DNA from: JAKQDH01 sp029558835
GTDB taxonomy: Bacteria; Planctomycetota; Phycisphaerae; UBA1845
Length of the DNA stretch: 64,000 nt
Assembly (NCBI GenBank): GCA_035356615.1
Contig: DAOQSN010000001.1
Span: 186,001-250,000 of the forward strand
Reading direction: 5' to 3'
Both the position numbers and the translations under genes were made by a program. Below, piece after piece: positions 35,124 through 43,142 of the stretch. The stretch's first letter is position 1. Each line of letters begins with the position of its first letter. Under the pieces are notes generated by a model. It worked only from the letters and a program-made list of their open reading frames with translations. It did not search any database and was not told the origin of the DNA.

Positions 35124-35186
35124 GATCTTGTACTGCTTTCTGTTAAGATGTTACGCAATATAGCATGACACCGGCAAGCACCAGGA

Positions 35187-35288
35187 GGGTGGCATGGTCA
35201 AGACCCGGCGCGCCGGGGCCCTGCTCCTCCCCGGACTGGCGGACAGCCGCAAGAGCATGCCGGCGCCTTCGGCTTGGGCATGCCACCC
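35187..35288. repeat. family A hairpin repeat
   Basis: Starts GGGTGGCATGGTCAAGACCC and ends CGGCTTGGGCATGCCACCC. The inner block CCCGGCGCGCCGGGGCC resembles that of the copy at 49925. It lies between the oxidoreductase stop and the isomerase-like start. Confidence 0.75.
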
Positions 35289-35350
35289 TGCTGCGTTGGC
35301 CACCCTGTTGCGTTGGTTACCCTGTTGCGTTGGTCAGCGTCCCCGTTGAC

Positions 35351-36502
35351 CTACTTCACCTCGCTCATCTTGACGGCCGAGCGGTGCTTTGCCGCCAGCA
35401 GGGCCGCCTCCAGCACCCGCTGCGTCTCATACGCATCCGCAAAGTCCGGCAGCGGCAGCAGCGGCTGCTGCCCGCCCAGCACGCGAAGTATGTCGGCCGT
35501 CATGTTCACGAACCCGTGCTCGTACCCAATGATGTGCGCATCGGGCCACCAGGCGTCCGCATACGGGTGGTGCCCGCCCGACGTGCACATGATCCGGCGC
35601 CAGCCGGCCGTGCGCGCGTCCTCCTGGTTGTCGTAGAACCACAGCAGGTTCATGTCCTCGAAGTTCCAGCGCAGCGCCCCGGCTGAGCCGTTGAGCTCGA
35701 TGTAGTTGGCATTCTGATGCCCGGTCGCCAGCCGCGTCGCCTCGAAGCTCGCCACCGCCCCCTGCTTGAACCGCGCTAGAAACACCACGCAATCGTCCAC
35801 GTCGCTGCGGCCACGCTCGCCGCTCTTGCTGCCCGGCTTAACGCGCTCCTTGATGAACGTTTCGGCGATGCCGCCGGTGACTTCCGTGATCTGGTCGCCG
35901 GTCAGGAAGCGGGCCAGGTCAATGATGTGGGCGTTGAGATCGCCGTGCGCTCCGGAGCCGGCCCGCTTCTTCTCGAAACGCCAGACGAGCGGTGTGTCCG
36001 GCCCGCCCCAGCTTTGCAGGTAGCTGGCCCGCACGTGGTAGAGGCGTCCGATGCGCCCCTCCCGCACGAGCTGATAGGCGAGGGCGACGGCCGGGCAGCG
36101 CCGGTAGTTGAACCACACGAACGTCTTGCCCTTTGCCTTGGCGGCCGCGGCTTTCATCGCCCGGGCGTGCTCGAGGGTGTCCGCCAGCGGTTTCTCGCAG
36201 GCGACGTGCTTGCCGGCCTCCAGCATGGCGATGGACTGTTCCGCGTGCACGTCGTTCGGCGTGCAGACGTCGACGAGGTTGATCGCGTCGTTGTCGGCAA
36301 TCTCGCGCCAGCGCGTCGTCGCCTGCTGCCAGCCCCAGCGCTGGGCGAAGCGCTCCACGCCTTCCTGGTCACGGGCGGCCACCGTGTGCAGCACCGGCGT
36401 CAGCGGCACGTCGAAGAACTTGGCTACCTTCAGGTAGGCGTTGCTGTGCGCCCGACCCATGAACTGCTGCCCGATCAGGGCGACGTTGCAGACCCTCTCC
36501 AT
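35351..36502 (-). CDS. Gfo/Idh/MocA-family NAD(P)-dependent oxidoreductase
   Basis: A 383-residue Rossmann-fold dehydrogenase. The cofactor loop is VALIGQQFMGRAHSNAYL near the N-terminus (the family's G-x-G-x-x-G with Gln in place of the second Gly). VDVCTPNDVHAEQSIAML and GKHVACEKPLADTLEHA hold the family-defining EKP motif with its catalytic Lys. GDLNAHIIDLARFLTGD carries the active-site Asp/His region. Members oxidise sugar or inositol hydroxyls. The start at 36502 is preceded by GGGAGA about eight bases upstream. The tRNA-Arg gene ends 55 bases upstream on the same strand, so read-through transcription is possible. It probably acts with the downstream isomerase-like protein. Confidence 0.92.
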   Translation of the reverse strand: MERVCNVALIGQQFMGRAHSNAYLKVAKFFDVPLTPVLHTVAARDQEGVERFAQRWGWQQATTRWREIADNDAINLVDVCTPNDVHAEQSIAMLEAGKHVACEKPLADTLEHARAMKAAAAKAKGKTFVWFNYRRCPAVALAYQLVREGRIGRLYHVRASYLQSWGGPDTPLVWRFEKKRAGSGAHGDLNAHIIDLARFLTGDQITEVTGGIAETFIKERVKPGSKSGERGRSDVDDCVVFLARFKQGAVASFEATRLATGHQNANYIELNGSAGALRWNFEDMNLLWFYDNQEDARTAGWRRIMCTSGGHHPYADAWWPDAHIIGYEHGFVNMTADILRVLGGQQPLLPLPDFADAYETQRVLEAALLAAKHRSAVKMSEVK

Positions 36503-36557
36503 GCGATGTTCTCCCTGCTGTTGCCAAGCCAAGCTGCCCTCTTCGGGCATTATCACA

Positions 36558-36631
36558 CGCGCCGGGCAGGACTCGAACCTGCGACCGTCGGATTAGAAAT
36601 CCGATGCTCTGTCCACCTGAGCTACCGGCGC
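36558..36631 (-). tRNA. tRNA-Arg (anticodon TCT)
   Basis: A 74-base cloverleaf on the minus strand: acceptor GCGCCGG/CCGGCGC, D-stem GCTC/GAGC, anticodon stem TCGGA/TCCGA with loop TTTCTAA (anticodon TCT, reading AGA), T-stem GCAGG/CCTGC with loop TTCGAGT, discriminator G. CCA is not encoded. Confidence 0.95.
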
Positions 36632-37022
36632 TCACGTTCTCTCCGCGCCTGTCGTGTGCGCGGGCAAGAGTGGACCCTGGTCCCCGGACTCATGCACGTC
36701 CGTCGCGGTACCCTACCGCCTCACGTCCGGCCGTCAAGCGCAAGCGGCTTGCCGCGGGCGATCGGCGTGATCGGACCGGCCGCCCGCGTGGTCGCACCGG
36801 CGGTCGACGGAATCGTGCCGGCCGTCGGTGTGATCGGACCGGTGCTCATCTCTGCGGTGGCTGCCGGTGCGGTCCGCGGCGCCACCACGGCACGGTCAGC
36901 CGATCGGGCGAGGTGGCCGCCGCTACCCGGGACGCACGTTTTCCCCGGTCCTTGCCGCTGGGCTGCTTGTATTCGACGTTTCCTCTGTACGCAGGTCGAG
37001 ATCGCCGTACGGAGTGGGAAAA
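36632..37022. repeat. gap with imperfect 21-23 base tandem units
   Basis: From about 36763 to 36850 four units resembling GCGTGATCGGACCGGCCG follow each other (the second and third carry CGCACCGGC and CGTGCCGGCC; the fourth returns to GTGATCGGACCGG). They are too diverged to call recent. No gene is supported in the remaining bases. The gap is upstream of both the tRNA-Arg gene and the M48 lipoprotein gene. Confidence 0.4.
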
Positions 37023-37652
37023 GTGGCACGCACGTTTTCGGTCGCGGTATTGTTGCTGCTGGCGGGCTGCGCGGGGCAGTCCGCGCGCTGGGCGGACGCC
37101 GGTCGGCCGGCCGTGGACGTCGAGGCCCTCGCCGGCGCGCGGGCCGCCACCGTGCTGGAGGGTCGCTACGGCGGGGTCCTGCACAGCCCGGTCGCCCAGC
37201 GCCGCCTGGAACACCTCGGCGCGACCCTTGTCACGGCCAGGCCTGCGCTGCAACGTGATTATCACTACTTCCTGCTGGACTCGGATGAACTGAACGCCTT
37301 CTCGCTGCCCGGCGGCCGCCTCTACCTGACGCGGGGCCTGTACGACAGCCTGACCACCGACGCCCAGCTCGCCGGGGTGCTTGCCCACGAGTTGGCTCAC
37401 CTGGAGAACCGCGACCACTTCAAGTCGCGCGCCGTGCCATCGACGGAGATGCTCGACCGCGAGTTGGCGGCCGACGCCCGGGCGGCCGAGTACCTGCGGG
37501 CGACAGGGGTCTCGCCGATGGCACTCGCCGAAGTCGTACAACTGGTGGCCAACGTCCAGCCCCCCGGCTGGGCGGATACGCGCTGCAACCAGTTGCTGCG
37601 TCTCTCCCTGCCCAACGGCGGCGCGGCGGAGACGCTCGCCGTCGCACCTTAG
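37023..37652 (+). CDS. small M48-family metalloprotease-like lipoprotein
   Basis: A 209-residue protein. MARTFSVAVLLLLAGC is a clear lipoprotein signal (lipobox LAGC, Cys16). The catalytic zinc site is AHELAH at residues 121-126 within LAGVLAHELAHLENRDHF, with the third ligand likely Glu147 in RELAADARAAEYL. DSDELNAFSLPGGRLYLTRGLY upstream is the conserved M48 substrate-groove strand. This compact form resembles periplasmic BepA/YfgC-type peptidases without their TPR domain. The GTG start has GGAG nine bases upstream. Likely role: quality control of envelope proteins. Confidence 0.9.
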   Translation: MARTFSVAVLLLLAGCAGQSARWADAGRPAVDVEALAGARAATVLEGRYGGVLHSPVAQRRLEHLGATLVTARPALQRDYHYFLLDSDELNAFSLPGGRLYLTRGLYDSLTTDAQLAGVLAHELAHLENRDHFKSRAVPSTEMLDRELAADARAAEYLRATGVSPMALAEVVQLVANVQPPGWADTRCNQLLRLSLPNGGAAETLAVAP

Positions 37653-37680
37653 ATAGCGCAATGCGAATGGGAAGTATCGT

Positions 37681-37823
37681 GGGTGGCATGCTCAAGCCGA
37701 AGGCGCCGGCATGCTTCGGCAACAGCCTCTTGTTCGCCGGGTGGAGTGCTCGATCGTACCCTGCCCGGAGTTGTCATGCCACCCCGGGCCCGCATGGCGG
37801 CGCTGCGCTTGGCCATGCCACCC
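37681..37823. repeat. family A repeat, longer composite copy
   Basis: Starts GGGTGGCATGCTCAAGCCGA. An internal end TTGTCATGCCACCCCGGGCC stands at about 37771-37790, and the block GCATGGCGGCGCTGCGCTTG ending CCATGCCACCCC at 37823 follows. It appears to be a copy extended by a second right arm. It fills the gap before the cysteine synthase gene. Confidence 0.7.
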
Positions 37824-37937
37824 CGGGGTTGCTGCCGGTCTTCCCATTGTGGGGAGCTGTTTGGTGCTCCGGTACCGGCGCCGCCTGCCGAACCACTGTT
37901 TCACAGAGATGCTCAAGCCGGAAAGGGACCGGGCGTC

Positions 37938-38825
37938 ATGCTTACGGACAACGTCCTTGATCTGATCGGCAATACCCCGCTGCTACGGCTGAACGGCGAG
38001 TGCATCTACGCCAAGGCCGAGTTCCTCAACCCCGGCGGGAGCATCAAGGACCGCGTCGCGCGGGGCATGATCGACGGCGCCGAGCGTGACGGCCGGTTGG
38101 AACCCGGGGCACTCATCGTCGAACCGACGTCCGGCAACACCGGCATCGGCCTCGCTCTGGTGGGGCGGTTGCGCGGTTATCGCGTCCGCATCGTGATGCC
38201 GGCCGGCATGAGCGACGAACGCAAGAAGCTCATCCGGGCCTTGGGCGCCGAACTGGTCCTTACGCCGGACGCGGAAGGCATCGCCGGCGCCGTGGCCCGG
38301 GCCCGGCAGATCGCCGCCGCCGAACCCGAGGCCTTCATCCCCAACCAGTTCGAGAACGCCGACAACCCACGCGTCCATTACGAGGAAACCGCCCCCGAGC
38401 TCTGGCGCCAGATGACGGGGCAGGTGGACTGCCTGGTGGCCGGCGTCGGCAGCGGCGGCACCCTCCAGGGTGTCGGCACGTTCCTGAAAGAGCGTAAGCC
38501 GGGCGTGAAGATCATCGCGGTCGAGCCGAAGAACGTCTCCGCCCTGCTCGGGCATGAGCCCGGTCTGCACCAGATTCAGGGCATCGGGGACGGGTTCATC
38601 CCGGCCGTGCTGGACGTGGCGCTGGTCGATGATGTCATCGAGGTGACCGACGAAGACGCCATTCAGACGACGCGCGAATTGGGCGCCACGAAGGGCCTGC
38701 TGGTGGGCATCTCCTCCGGCGCCAACGTCTGGGCCGCCCGGCAACTGGCCCGCAAGATCAAGGGCAACATCGTCACCGTCCTGCCCGACCGCGCCGAGCG
38801 CTATTTCAGCACCGCGCTACTGTAG
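37938..38825 (+). CDS. cysteine synthase (O-acetylserine sulfhydrylase) family protein
   Basis: A 295-residue fold-type II PLP enzyme making cysteine from O-acetylserine and sulfide. IGNTPLLRLNG opens the protein. The PLP lysine is in NPGGSIKDRVA (about residue 37), the substrate loop is EPTSGNTGIGLAL, and the phosphate loop is AGVGSGGTLQGVG. GLLVGISSGAN near the C-terminus holds the Ser that meets the pyridine nitrogen. The length is slightly short for CysK (about 310) and fits the CysK/CysM group; these cannot be separated by eye. AAGGGA precedes ATG 37938 by about ten bases. It converges on the antiporter gene. Confidence 0.9.
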   Translation: MLTDNVLDLIGNTPLLRLNGECIYAKAEFLNPGGSIKDRVARGMIDGAERDGRLEPGALIVEPTSGNTGIGLALVGRLRGYRVRIVMPAGMSDERKKLIRALGAELVLTPDAEGIAGAVARARQIAAAEPEAFIPNQFENADNPRVHYEETAPELWRQMTGQVDCLVAGVGSGGTLQGVGTFLKERKPGVKIIAVEPKNVSALLGHEPGLHQIQGIGDGFIPAVLDVALVDDVIEVTDEDAIQTTRELGATKGLLVGISSGANVWAARQLARKIKGNIVTVLPDRAERYFSTALL

Positions 38826-38911
38826 AGGTCTCCGCTCCGCGGGTGCAGCGCGCGCGGCGCCGGTCGGAAGGTCCGGCGACCTCCGCCGAGGTACCGATCC
38901 TCAGCAACGGC

Positions 38912-40390
38912 CTACCGCAGGAACACCAGGGTGATGAGCAGGAAGATCGGGACCAGGATGCCCACGCTGTACAGCATGTAACCAAAGAAGCTGGGCATCT
39001 TGATGCCGCTCTGCTCGGCGATGCTCTTGACCATGAAGTTGGGCCCGTTGCCGATGTAGGTCATCGCGCCCATGAAGACGGCCCCGAGTGAGACGCCGAC
39101 CAGCATCCGGGCCAGGATGCTCCCCCCGCCGATCAGCGACACCGTACCCGCGGCACCCTCCGGCGTCATGCTGGAAGCGGTCTCGAAGAACACCACGTAG
39201 GTCGGCGCGTTGTCGAGGAAGCTGGACAGCGCCCCCGTCGCCCAGAAGAAGCGGGCCGGCGAGTTGAGGTACTGCCCCAGCGTTTTGCCGTTGGCTTGCA
39301 GAATCTCGATGGGCGCCTGCATGCAGATGAAGATGCCGATGAACAAGGCCGCCACTTCGAGGATCGCGTGATAGTTGAACTGGTTGGCGGCACGGGCCTT
39401 AGGCGGCGTGAACTTCAGCGACAGCGCCACCAGTCCCAGCATGATCAGCTCCCGCATATACGGGAACGGGCGGAACAGCCCGAAGAACTCCTTCTCCGGA
39501 TCAATAGTCCCGACGCAGAACACCACGCCCAGCAGCCACACGAAGTTGAGCTTGCCCGTCAGACTCAGATGCGTAACCTGGGTCTCATCCCGCACCAAGT
39601 CCCGCTTCTCCTCCTTCCGATAAGCCATCGTGTCCCACAGGTAGTAGACCACCAGGACGATCCCGCACGCGACGGCCCACTCCACCCACAGGCTGAACGT
39701 CCACAGGAACGGCACCCCGCGCAGGTAGCCCAGGAACAGCGGCGGGTCCCCGATGGGCAACAGGCAGCCGCCGATGTTGCTGACCAGGAAGATGAAGAAG
39801 ATCACGGTATGCTTGACGTGCTTCCGCTCGGCGTTGGTCTGCAGCAGCGGGCGGATGAGCAGCATGCTCGCCCCGGTGGTGCCGATGAAGCTGGCGATCA
39901 CCGCCCCGACCGCCAGGAAGCCCGTGTTGGTCACCGGGTGGGCGGCCAGGTTCCCCCGCAGCGATATCCCACCGCTGATCACGTACAACGCGAACAGCAG
40001 CACGATGAACGGGATGTACTCCGCCAGCACCGCGTGTTCGAGCAGGGTGACGACCTTGCCGGCCCCGAAGGCCGCGTAGTAGTACAAGAGCGTGATGGCC
40101 GCGAATGCCAGCGCCACCATCAGCCGGTTCTTGTTGCTCTCCCACCAGTGCGACGTGACGTGCACCAGCGGCAGGATGGCGATCGCCAGCAGAATCCCCG
40201 CGAAGGGAAGCACCGCCAGCATATGGGGGATGTGGTGTGCCCCCGCGGCGTGCCCTTCGGCGCCGTGCGCCGCCGCGGTGAAATGATGTTGCATCAGCAG
40301 GGCCAGCGCGATGACCCCGAGGGCTATCGCCAGCCACTCCACGGTACTTAGACGAGTGGGACGGTGCGCGTGCGCGTTGGGCATGGTCAT
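38912..40390 (-). CDS. NhaD-type sodium:proton antiporter-like protein
   Basis: A 492-residue membrane protein of the ion transporter superfamily (CitMHS/ArsB/NhaD fold) with about twelve hydrophobic segments. The first hydrophobic helix is followed by a His-rich external loop (AAHGAEGHAAGAHHIPHM). Conserved loops include IGTTGASMLLIRPLLQTNAER and FFIFLVSNIGGCLLPIGDPPLFLGYL, the typical re-entrant hairpin with the GDPP motif, and near the C-terminus SSFLDNAPTYVVFF and MTYIGNGPNFMVKSIAE, the mirror-image hairpin of the second repeat. Relatives exchange Na+ (or Li+) for protons. The ATG at 40390 (or 40384) is weakly supported. The His-rich loop is unusual. Confidence 0.88.
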   Translation of the reverse strand: MTMPNAHAHRPTRLSTVEWLAIALGVIALALLMQHHFTAAAHGAEGHAAGAHHIPHMLAVLPFAGILLAIAILPLVHVTSHWWESNKNRLMVALAFAAITLLYYYAAFGAGKVVTLLEHAVLAEYIPFIVLLFALYVISGGISLRGNLAAHPVTNTGFLAVGAVIASFIGTTGASMLLIRPLLQTNAERKHVKHTVIFFIFLVSNIGGCLLPIGDPPLFLGYLRGVPFLWTFSLWVEWAVACGIVLVVYYLWDTMAYRKEEKRDLVRDETQVTHLSLTGKLNFVWLLGVVFCVGTIDPEKEFFGLFRPFPYMRELIMLGLVALSLKFTPPKARAANQFNYHAILEVAALFIGIFICMQAPIEILQANGKTLGQYLNSPARFFWATGALSSFLDNAPTYVVFFETASSMTPEGAAGTVSLIGGGSILARMLVGVSLGAVFMGAMTYIGNGPNFMVKSIAEQSGIKMPSFFGYMLYSVGILVPIFLLITLVFLR

Positions 40391-40829
40391 GCTGGCTTCC
40401 ACGCTGTCGGCTCCTGCTACGGGTATCGATGTCGGACGTGGCGCCCGCCCCACCCTCGGGACGGACGGCTCCGCGGCATGCGGACGCCCTGCCGGCCGCC
40501 AGCGTTGCGTTCCTTTCCCTGGCCTTCCAGAGTACCCCGCATCCGCCGCCAGCCGATGCTACGTTCGTATCGGCAGCGGCAGGGATGCACCTTGCCCCCG
40601 GACGGGCCCGCTGCCGCGTCCGGGAAAGAGCGGGCATCATGCCCGAAAACGCTTGCGGAATCCACACTGTACCGGGCGGCTTATCGGGAGTTGCGTCGTC
40701 GTGCTCAGACCCCCGGCGGGCCGCCTTACCAACGGCTCGGGCGCCATCGGGTGCCCCCCAACGCCCCGGATCGCCGCGCGGGTGTCCGCGTACCACGCAT
40801 GATCCTCGTGGATTCGGGCACGGATGGGC
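40391..40829. other. gap with no recognised content
   Basis: The 439 bases upstream of the antiporter gene hold no convincing gene, repeat or promoter that I can support. Confidence 0.35.
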
Positions 40830-41102
40830 TCAAAGGAAGGAGCGTCGCGTCCGCCCCCGCAGGTGGCTGCGCCCGCGGGCCTGCCGGCCGGCCAGCTCGT
40901 ACAGCCGCCGCAGCATGTCGGGAAAGGCCTGCTCGCCGAGTTGGTCGAGGACGGAGACGATTTCGTTATGGATGGCCTGCTGCTGATCGGCGGGAAGGTG
41001 GTGCGGCTGGTCGGCGTCGTCGAAGAGTGCCAACAACTTGGCAGCGAACCGATCCACGGCCCGTTCGCCCGGCCTGTTGAGGTGGCGTTCCTTGCTGCTC
41101 AT
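40830..41102 (-). CDS. small hypothetical protein
   Basis: A 90-residue frame from ATG 41102 beginning MSSKERHLNRPGERAVDRF. Its helical, charged middle (LLALFDDADQPHHLPADQQQ and IHNEIVSVLDQLGEQAFPDM) reads like a real small protein. The tail is Arg-rich (RGRSHLRGRTRRSF). No family recognised and no strong ribosome-binding site, but the codon pattern and helical periodicity favour it over chance. The Arg-rich tail could bind nucleic acid; this is speculation. Confidence 0.5.
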   Translation of the reverse strand: MSSKERHLNRPGERAVDRFAAKLLALFDDADQPHHLPADQQQAIHNEIVSVLDQLGEQAFPDMLRRLYELAGRQARGRSHLRGRTRRSFL

Positions 41103-41635
41103 GGGACCATCCGCTTGCGACCATTCCCTGTCGAAGCATTCGTCCCCTTCTCCTTCTGCCGTCAAACTACCCGACGTCGCGGACCTCGCCAAGCGAAATC
41201 GCTGTTCTTCGCCCGGCAATTTCTGCGCTGCGACCGCAAGTGCGGCCGTCGTGAAGCGCCGCGCTTGCCGCGCTTGCCGAACTTCACGGTAAGAGTGCCG
41301 CACCGTGTCTCACTTGCGGGTCGAGCACAAGACGGACGCACGCGGCAGCGCGGCGCGTGCGCCCGCGCCGTAGATTGAACCGGCGCCGCGCGTCCGCACG
41401 ACCGCAAGCGCTTGCCCGCGCGCCGTGCCACATCATGGCACGCAAAAAAATGCGCCGCAGACGCCGCGGACGTGGGTAAGCATCTGCTGTCTCGACCCCT
41501 CTCCCTGTCAGGGAGAGGGGAAGGGGCGAGTGTAGAGGCACCGATGACGCGCGACCGGCGTACAAGTATGCTCACGCGCAACTGCCAACGTGGGAAAGCA
41601 TGGCACCCGCGCGGGCTCCTGGCGGCAGATGTGGT
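41103..41635. repeat. gap with a family G palindrome
   Basis: The 533-base gap contains CCCCTCTCCCTGTCAGGGAG followed by AGGGG (41496-41520), the hairpin also found three times between 11968 and 12340. A 14-residue basic mini-frame at 41435-41479 is discussed in the findings. Nothing else is supported. Confidence 0.5.
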
Positions 41636-42040
41636 ATGGCGCGAGTCGCCTTCGCTTCGGACGACGGAACGGCCATCGCCGCGCATACGGGGCGTTGTGC
41701 CTGCTTCGTGATCTACAACGTCGCGGACGGCCAGGCACCTCGCGTGGAAAGCCGGGCCAACACGTTCACGACGCACGCCCAGGAGGGTTGCGCCGGACCG
41801 CACGCGCCCGGTCCGCCGGCCGGACACCACTCGCATGCGTCGCTGTTGGACGCCTTGGCCGATTGTCAGGTGCTGGTGACGCGCGGCTTGGGCCCGCGCC
41901 TGCTGGCCGACCTCGGCGCGCGGGGTATTGACGTTTGCGTCTGCAACGCGGACGGCGTCGAGGATGCCGCCCGCCTGTTCGCGGCCGGGCAACTCCGCCG
42001 CGCCCGACCCACAGACGCCTGCGGCCGGTCGCACCGGTAG
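41636..42040 (+). CDS. NifX/NifB-C-terminal (dinitrogenase iron-molybdenum cofactor) domain protein
   Basis: A 134-residue single-domain protein of the NifX/NafY/YedF-like ribonuclease H-like fold. MARVAFASDDGTAIAAHTGRCACFVIYNV is the family's first hairpin and glycine turn. LLDALADCQVLVTRGLGPRLLADLGARGIDV is the conserved centre (G-x-G followed by a helix), ending CNADGVEDAARLFAAGQL. Between them is a short His/Pro/Ala linker with HH and Cys residues (HAQEGCAGPHAPGPPAGHH). NifX binds FeMo-cofactor precursors; stand-alone members exist in bacteria without nitrogenase, with unknown roles. No nif gene is nearby. The start at 41636 lacks a clear ribosome-binding site. Confidence 0.8.
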   Translation: MARVAFASDDGTAIAAHTGRCACFVIYNVADGQAPRVESRANTFTTHAQEGCAGPHAPGPPAGHHSHASLLDALADCQVLVTRGLGPRLLADLGARGIDVCVCNADGVEDAARLFAAGQLRRARPTDACGRSHR

Positions 42041-42135
42041 ACGTGCCCCCTTCCGCAACGCGCTGACCTCCATGCCGTCAATGGGGCGTCGCTCGCGCGG
42101 ATGGCCGCCGTGACATGCTACCCGCTCCGGGTCGG

Positions 42136-43041
42136 TCAGAGTCCGACGCGGCGGCGCGCGGTAAGCTGCTGGCGGGCGGCCTCGGCCGTCGCGCGGAGCA
42201 GGATGGCCACCGTCACCGGGCCCACGCCGCCGGGCACCGGTGTGATCGCCTCCGCCACTCGACACACTTCGTCGAAGGCCACGTCGCCGACAACCTGGCG
42301 CTCGCCGCGGTCGTTGACGATCCGGTTGATGCCGACGTCGATCACGACCGCGCCGGCCCGGACGTGGTCCGCGTGAATGAGGTTCGGCTTGCCGACGGCC
42401 ACCACCAGCAGCTCGGCTTGGCGAGTGTGCAGCCCAAGGTCGCGGGTCGCAATGTGACAACTTGTGACCGTTGCTCCGGCGTGCACGAGGAACAGTGACG
42501 TCGGCCGGCCTGCGACCTCGCCTTGCCCGACAATCACCGCTTCCAACCCCGGCACCGTGCAGCCGGCTTCCTTCACCAGCTCCATGACGGCCCGTGCCGT
42601 GCAGGGCGCGATGATCGGGCTGTCGTAGAAGAGCAACCCGATGTTGGCGGGGTTGACACCCTCGACGTCCTTGTAGGGGTCGATGCAGTACTGCAGGGCC
42701 GGGGTGTCGATCCCCGCCGGCAGGGGCAGCAGCAGCAGGATGCCGGTGACCGACTCATCCGCGTTGAGTTGGCGGATCCTCGCGCTGATCTGCGGCTCGC
42801 GGGCGGCCGGGTCCAGCACGTGGAGGTGGTACTCGATGCCCACCTCCTGACAGTGCCGCTCCTGTGAGCGGGCGTAGATTTCCCCCGCGACCGGGTCGCC
42901 CACCATCACCGCGTGCAGGTTCACGCGCACGCCGTCGCGGGCAAGGGCCGCCACCTGCTGGGCCGCCTCCGCCTTGATCCGCCGAGCCACGGCCTGCCCG
43001 TCGATGACGCGCGCACCCGTGGAAGACGCAGCGCGTGACAT
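42136..43041 (-). CDS. folD: FolD-like methylenetetrahydrofolate dehydrogenase, cyclohydrolase residues changed
   Basis: FolD oxidises 5,10-methylene-THF and then hydrolyses methenyl-THF. The 301 residues match the family: VIDGQAVARRIKAEAAQQV, MVGDPVAGEIYARSQERHC, DESVTGILLLLPLPAGID, DPYKDVEGVNPANIG, VIVGQGEVAGRPTSLFLVHAG and the closing TPVPGGVGPVTVAILL. Several invariant positions differ: the Lys of Y-x3-K is Gln60 (Tyr56 is kept), the Gln of VQLPLP is Leu104, the second Asp of KDVDG is Glu127, and the cofactor-loop Arg of VGRS is Gln. In characterised enzymes the Lys and Gln are needed for cyclohydrolase activity. So this protein is probably a dehydrogenase only, or acts on another substrate or cofactor. 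GGAAGGAG six bases before ATG 43041 fixes the start. Confidence 0.85.
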   Translation of the reverse strand: MSRAASSTGARVIDGQAVARRIKAEAAQQVAALARDGVRVNLHAVMVGDPVAGEIYARSQERHCQEVGIEYHLHVLDPAAREPQISARIRQLNADESVTGILLLLPLPAGIDTPALQYCIDPYKDVEGVNPANIGLLFYDSPIIAPCTARAVMELVKEAGCTVPGLEAVIVGQGEVAGRPTSLFLVHAGATVTSCHIATRDLGLHTRQAELLVVAVGKPNLIHADHVRAGAVVIDVGINRIVNDRGERQVVGDVAFDEVCRVAEAITPVPGGVGPVTVAILLRATAEAARQQLTARRRVGL

Positions 43042-43142
43042 GTTCACTCCTTCCTGCCGCGGTGTATGACGCCCGGCCTGGGACGCACCCGTCGGCGCGG
43101 CGCCCGCCCGTGGGCGGCAGGCACCTGACCTGGCCTGGTCGT

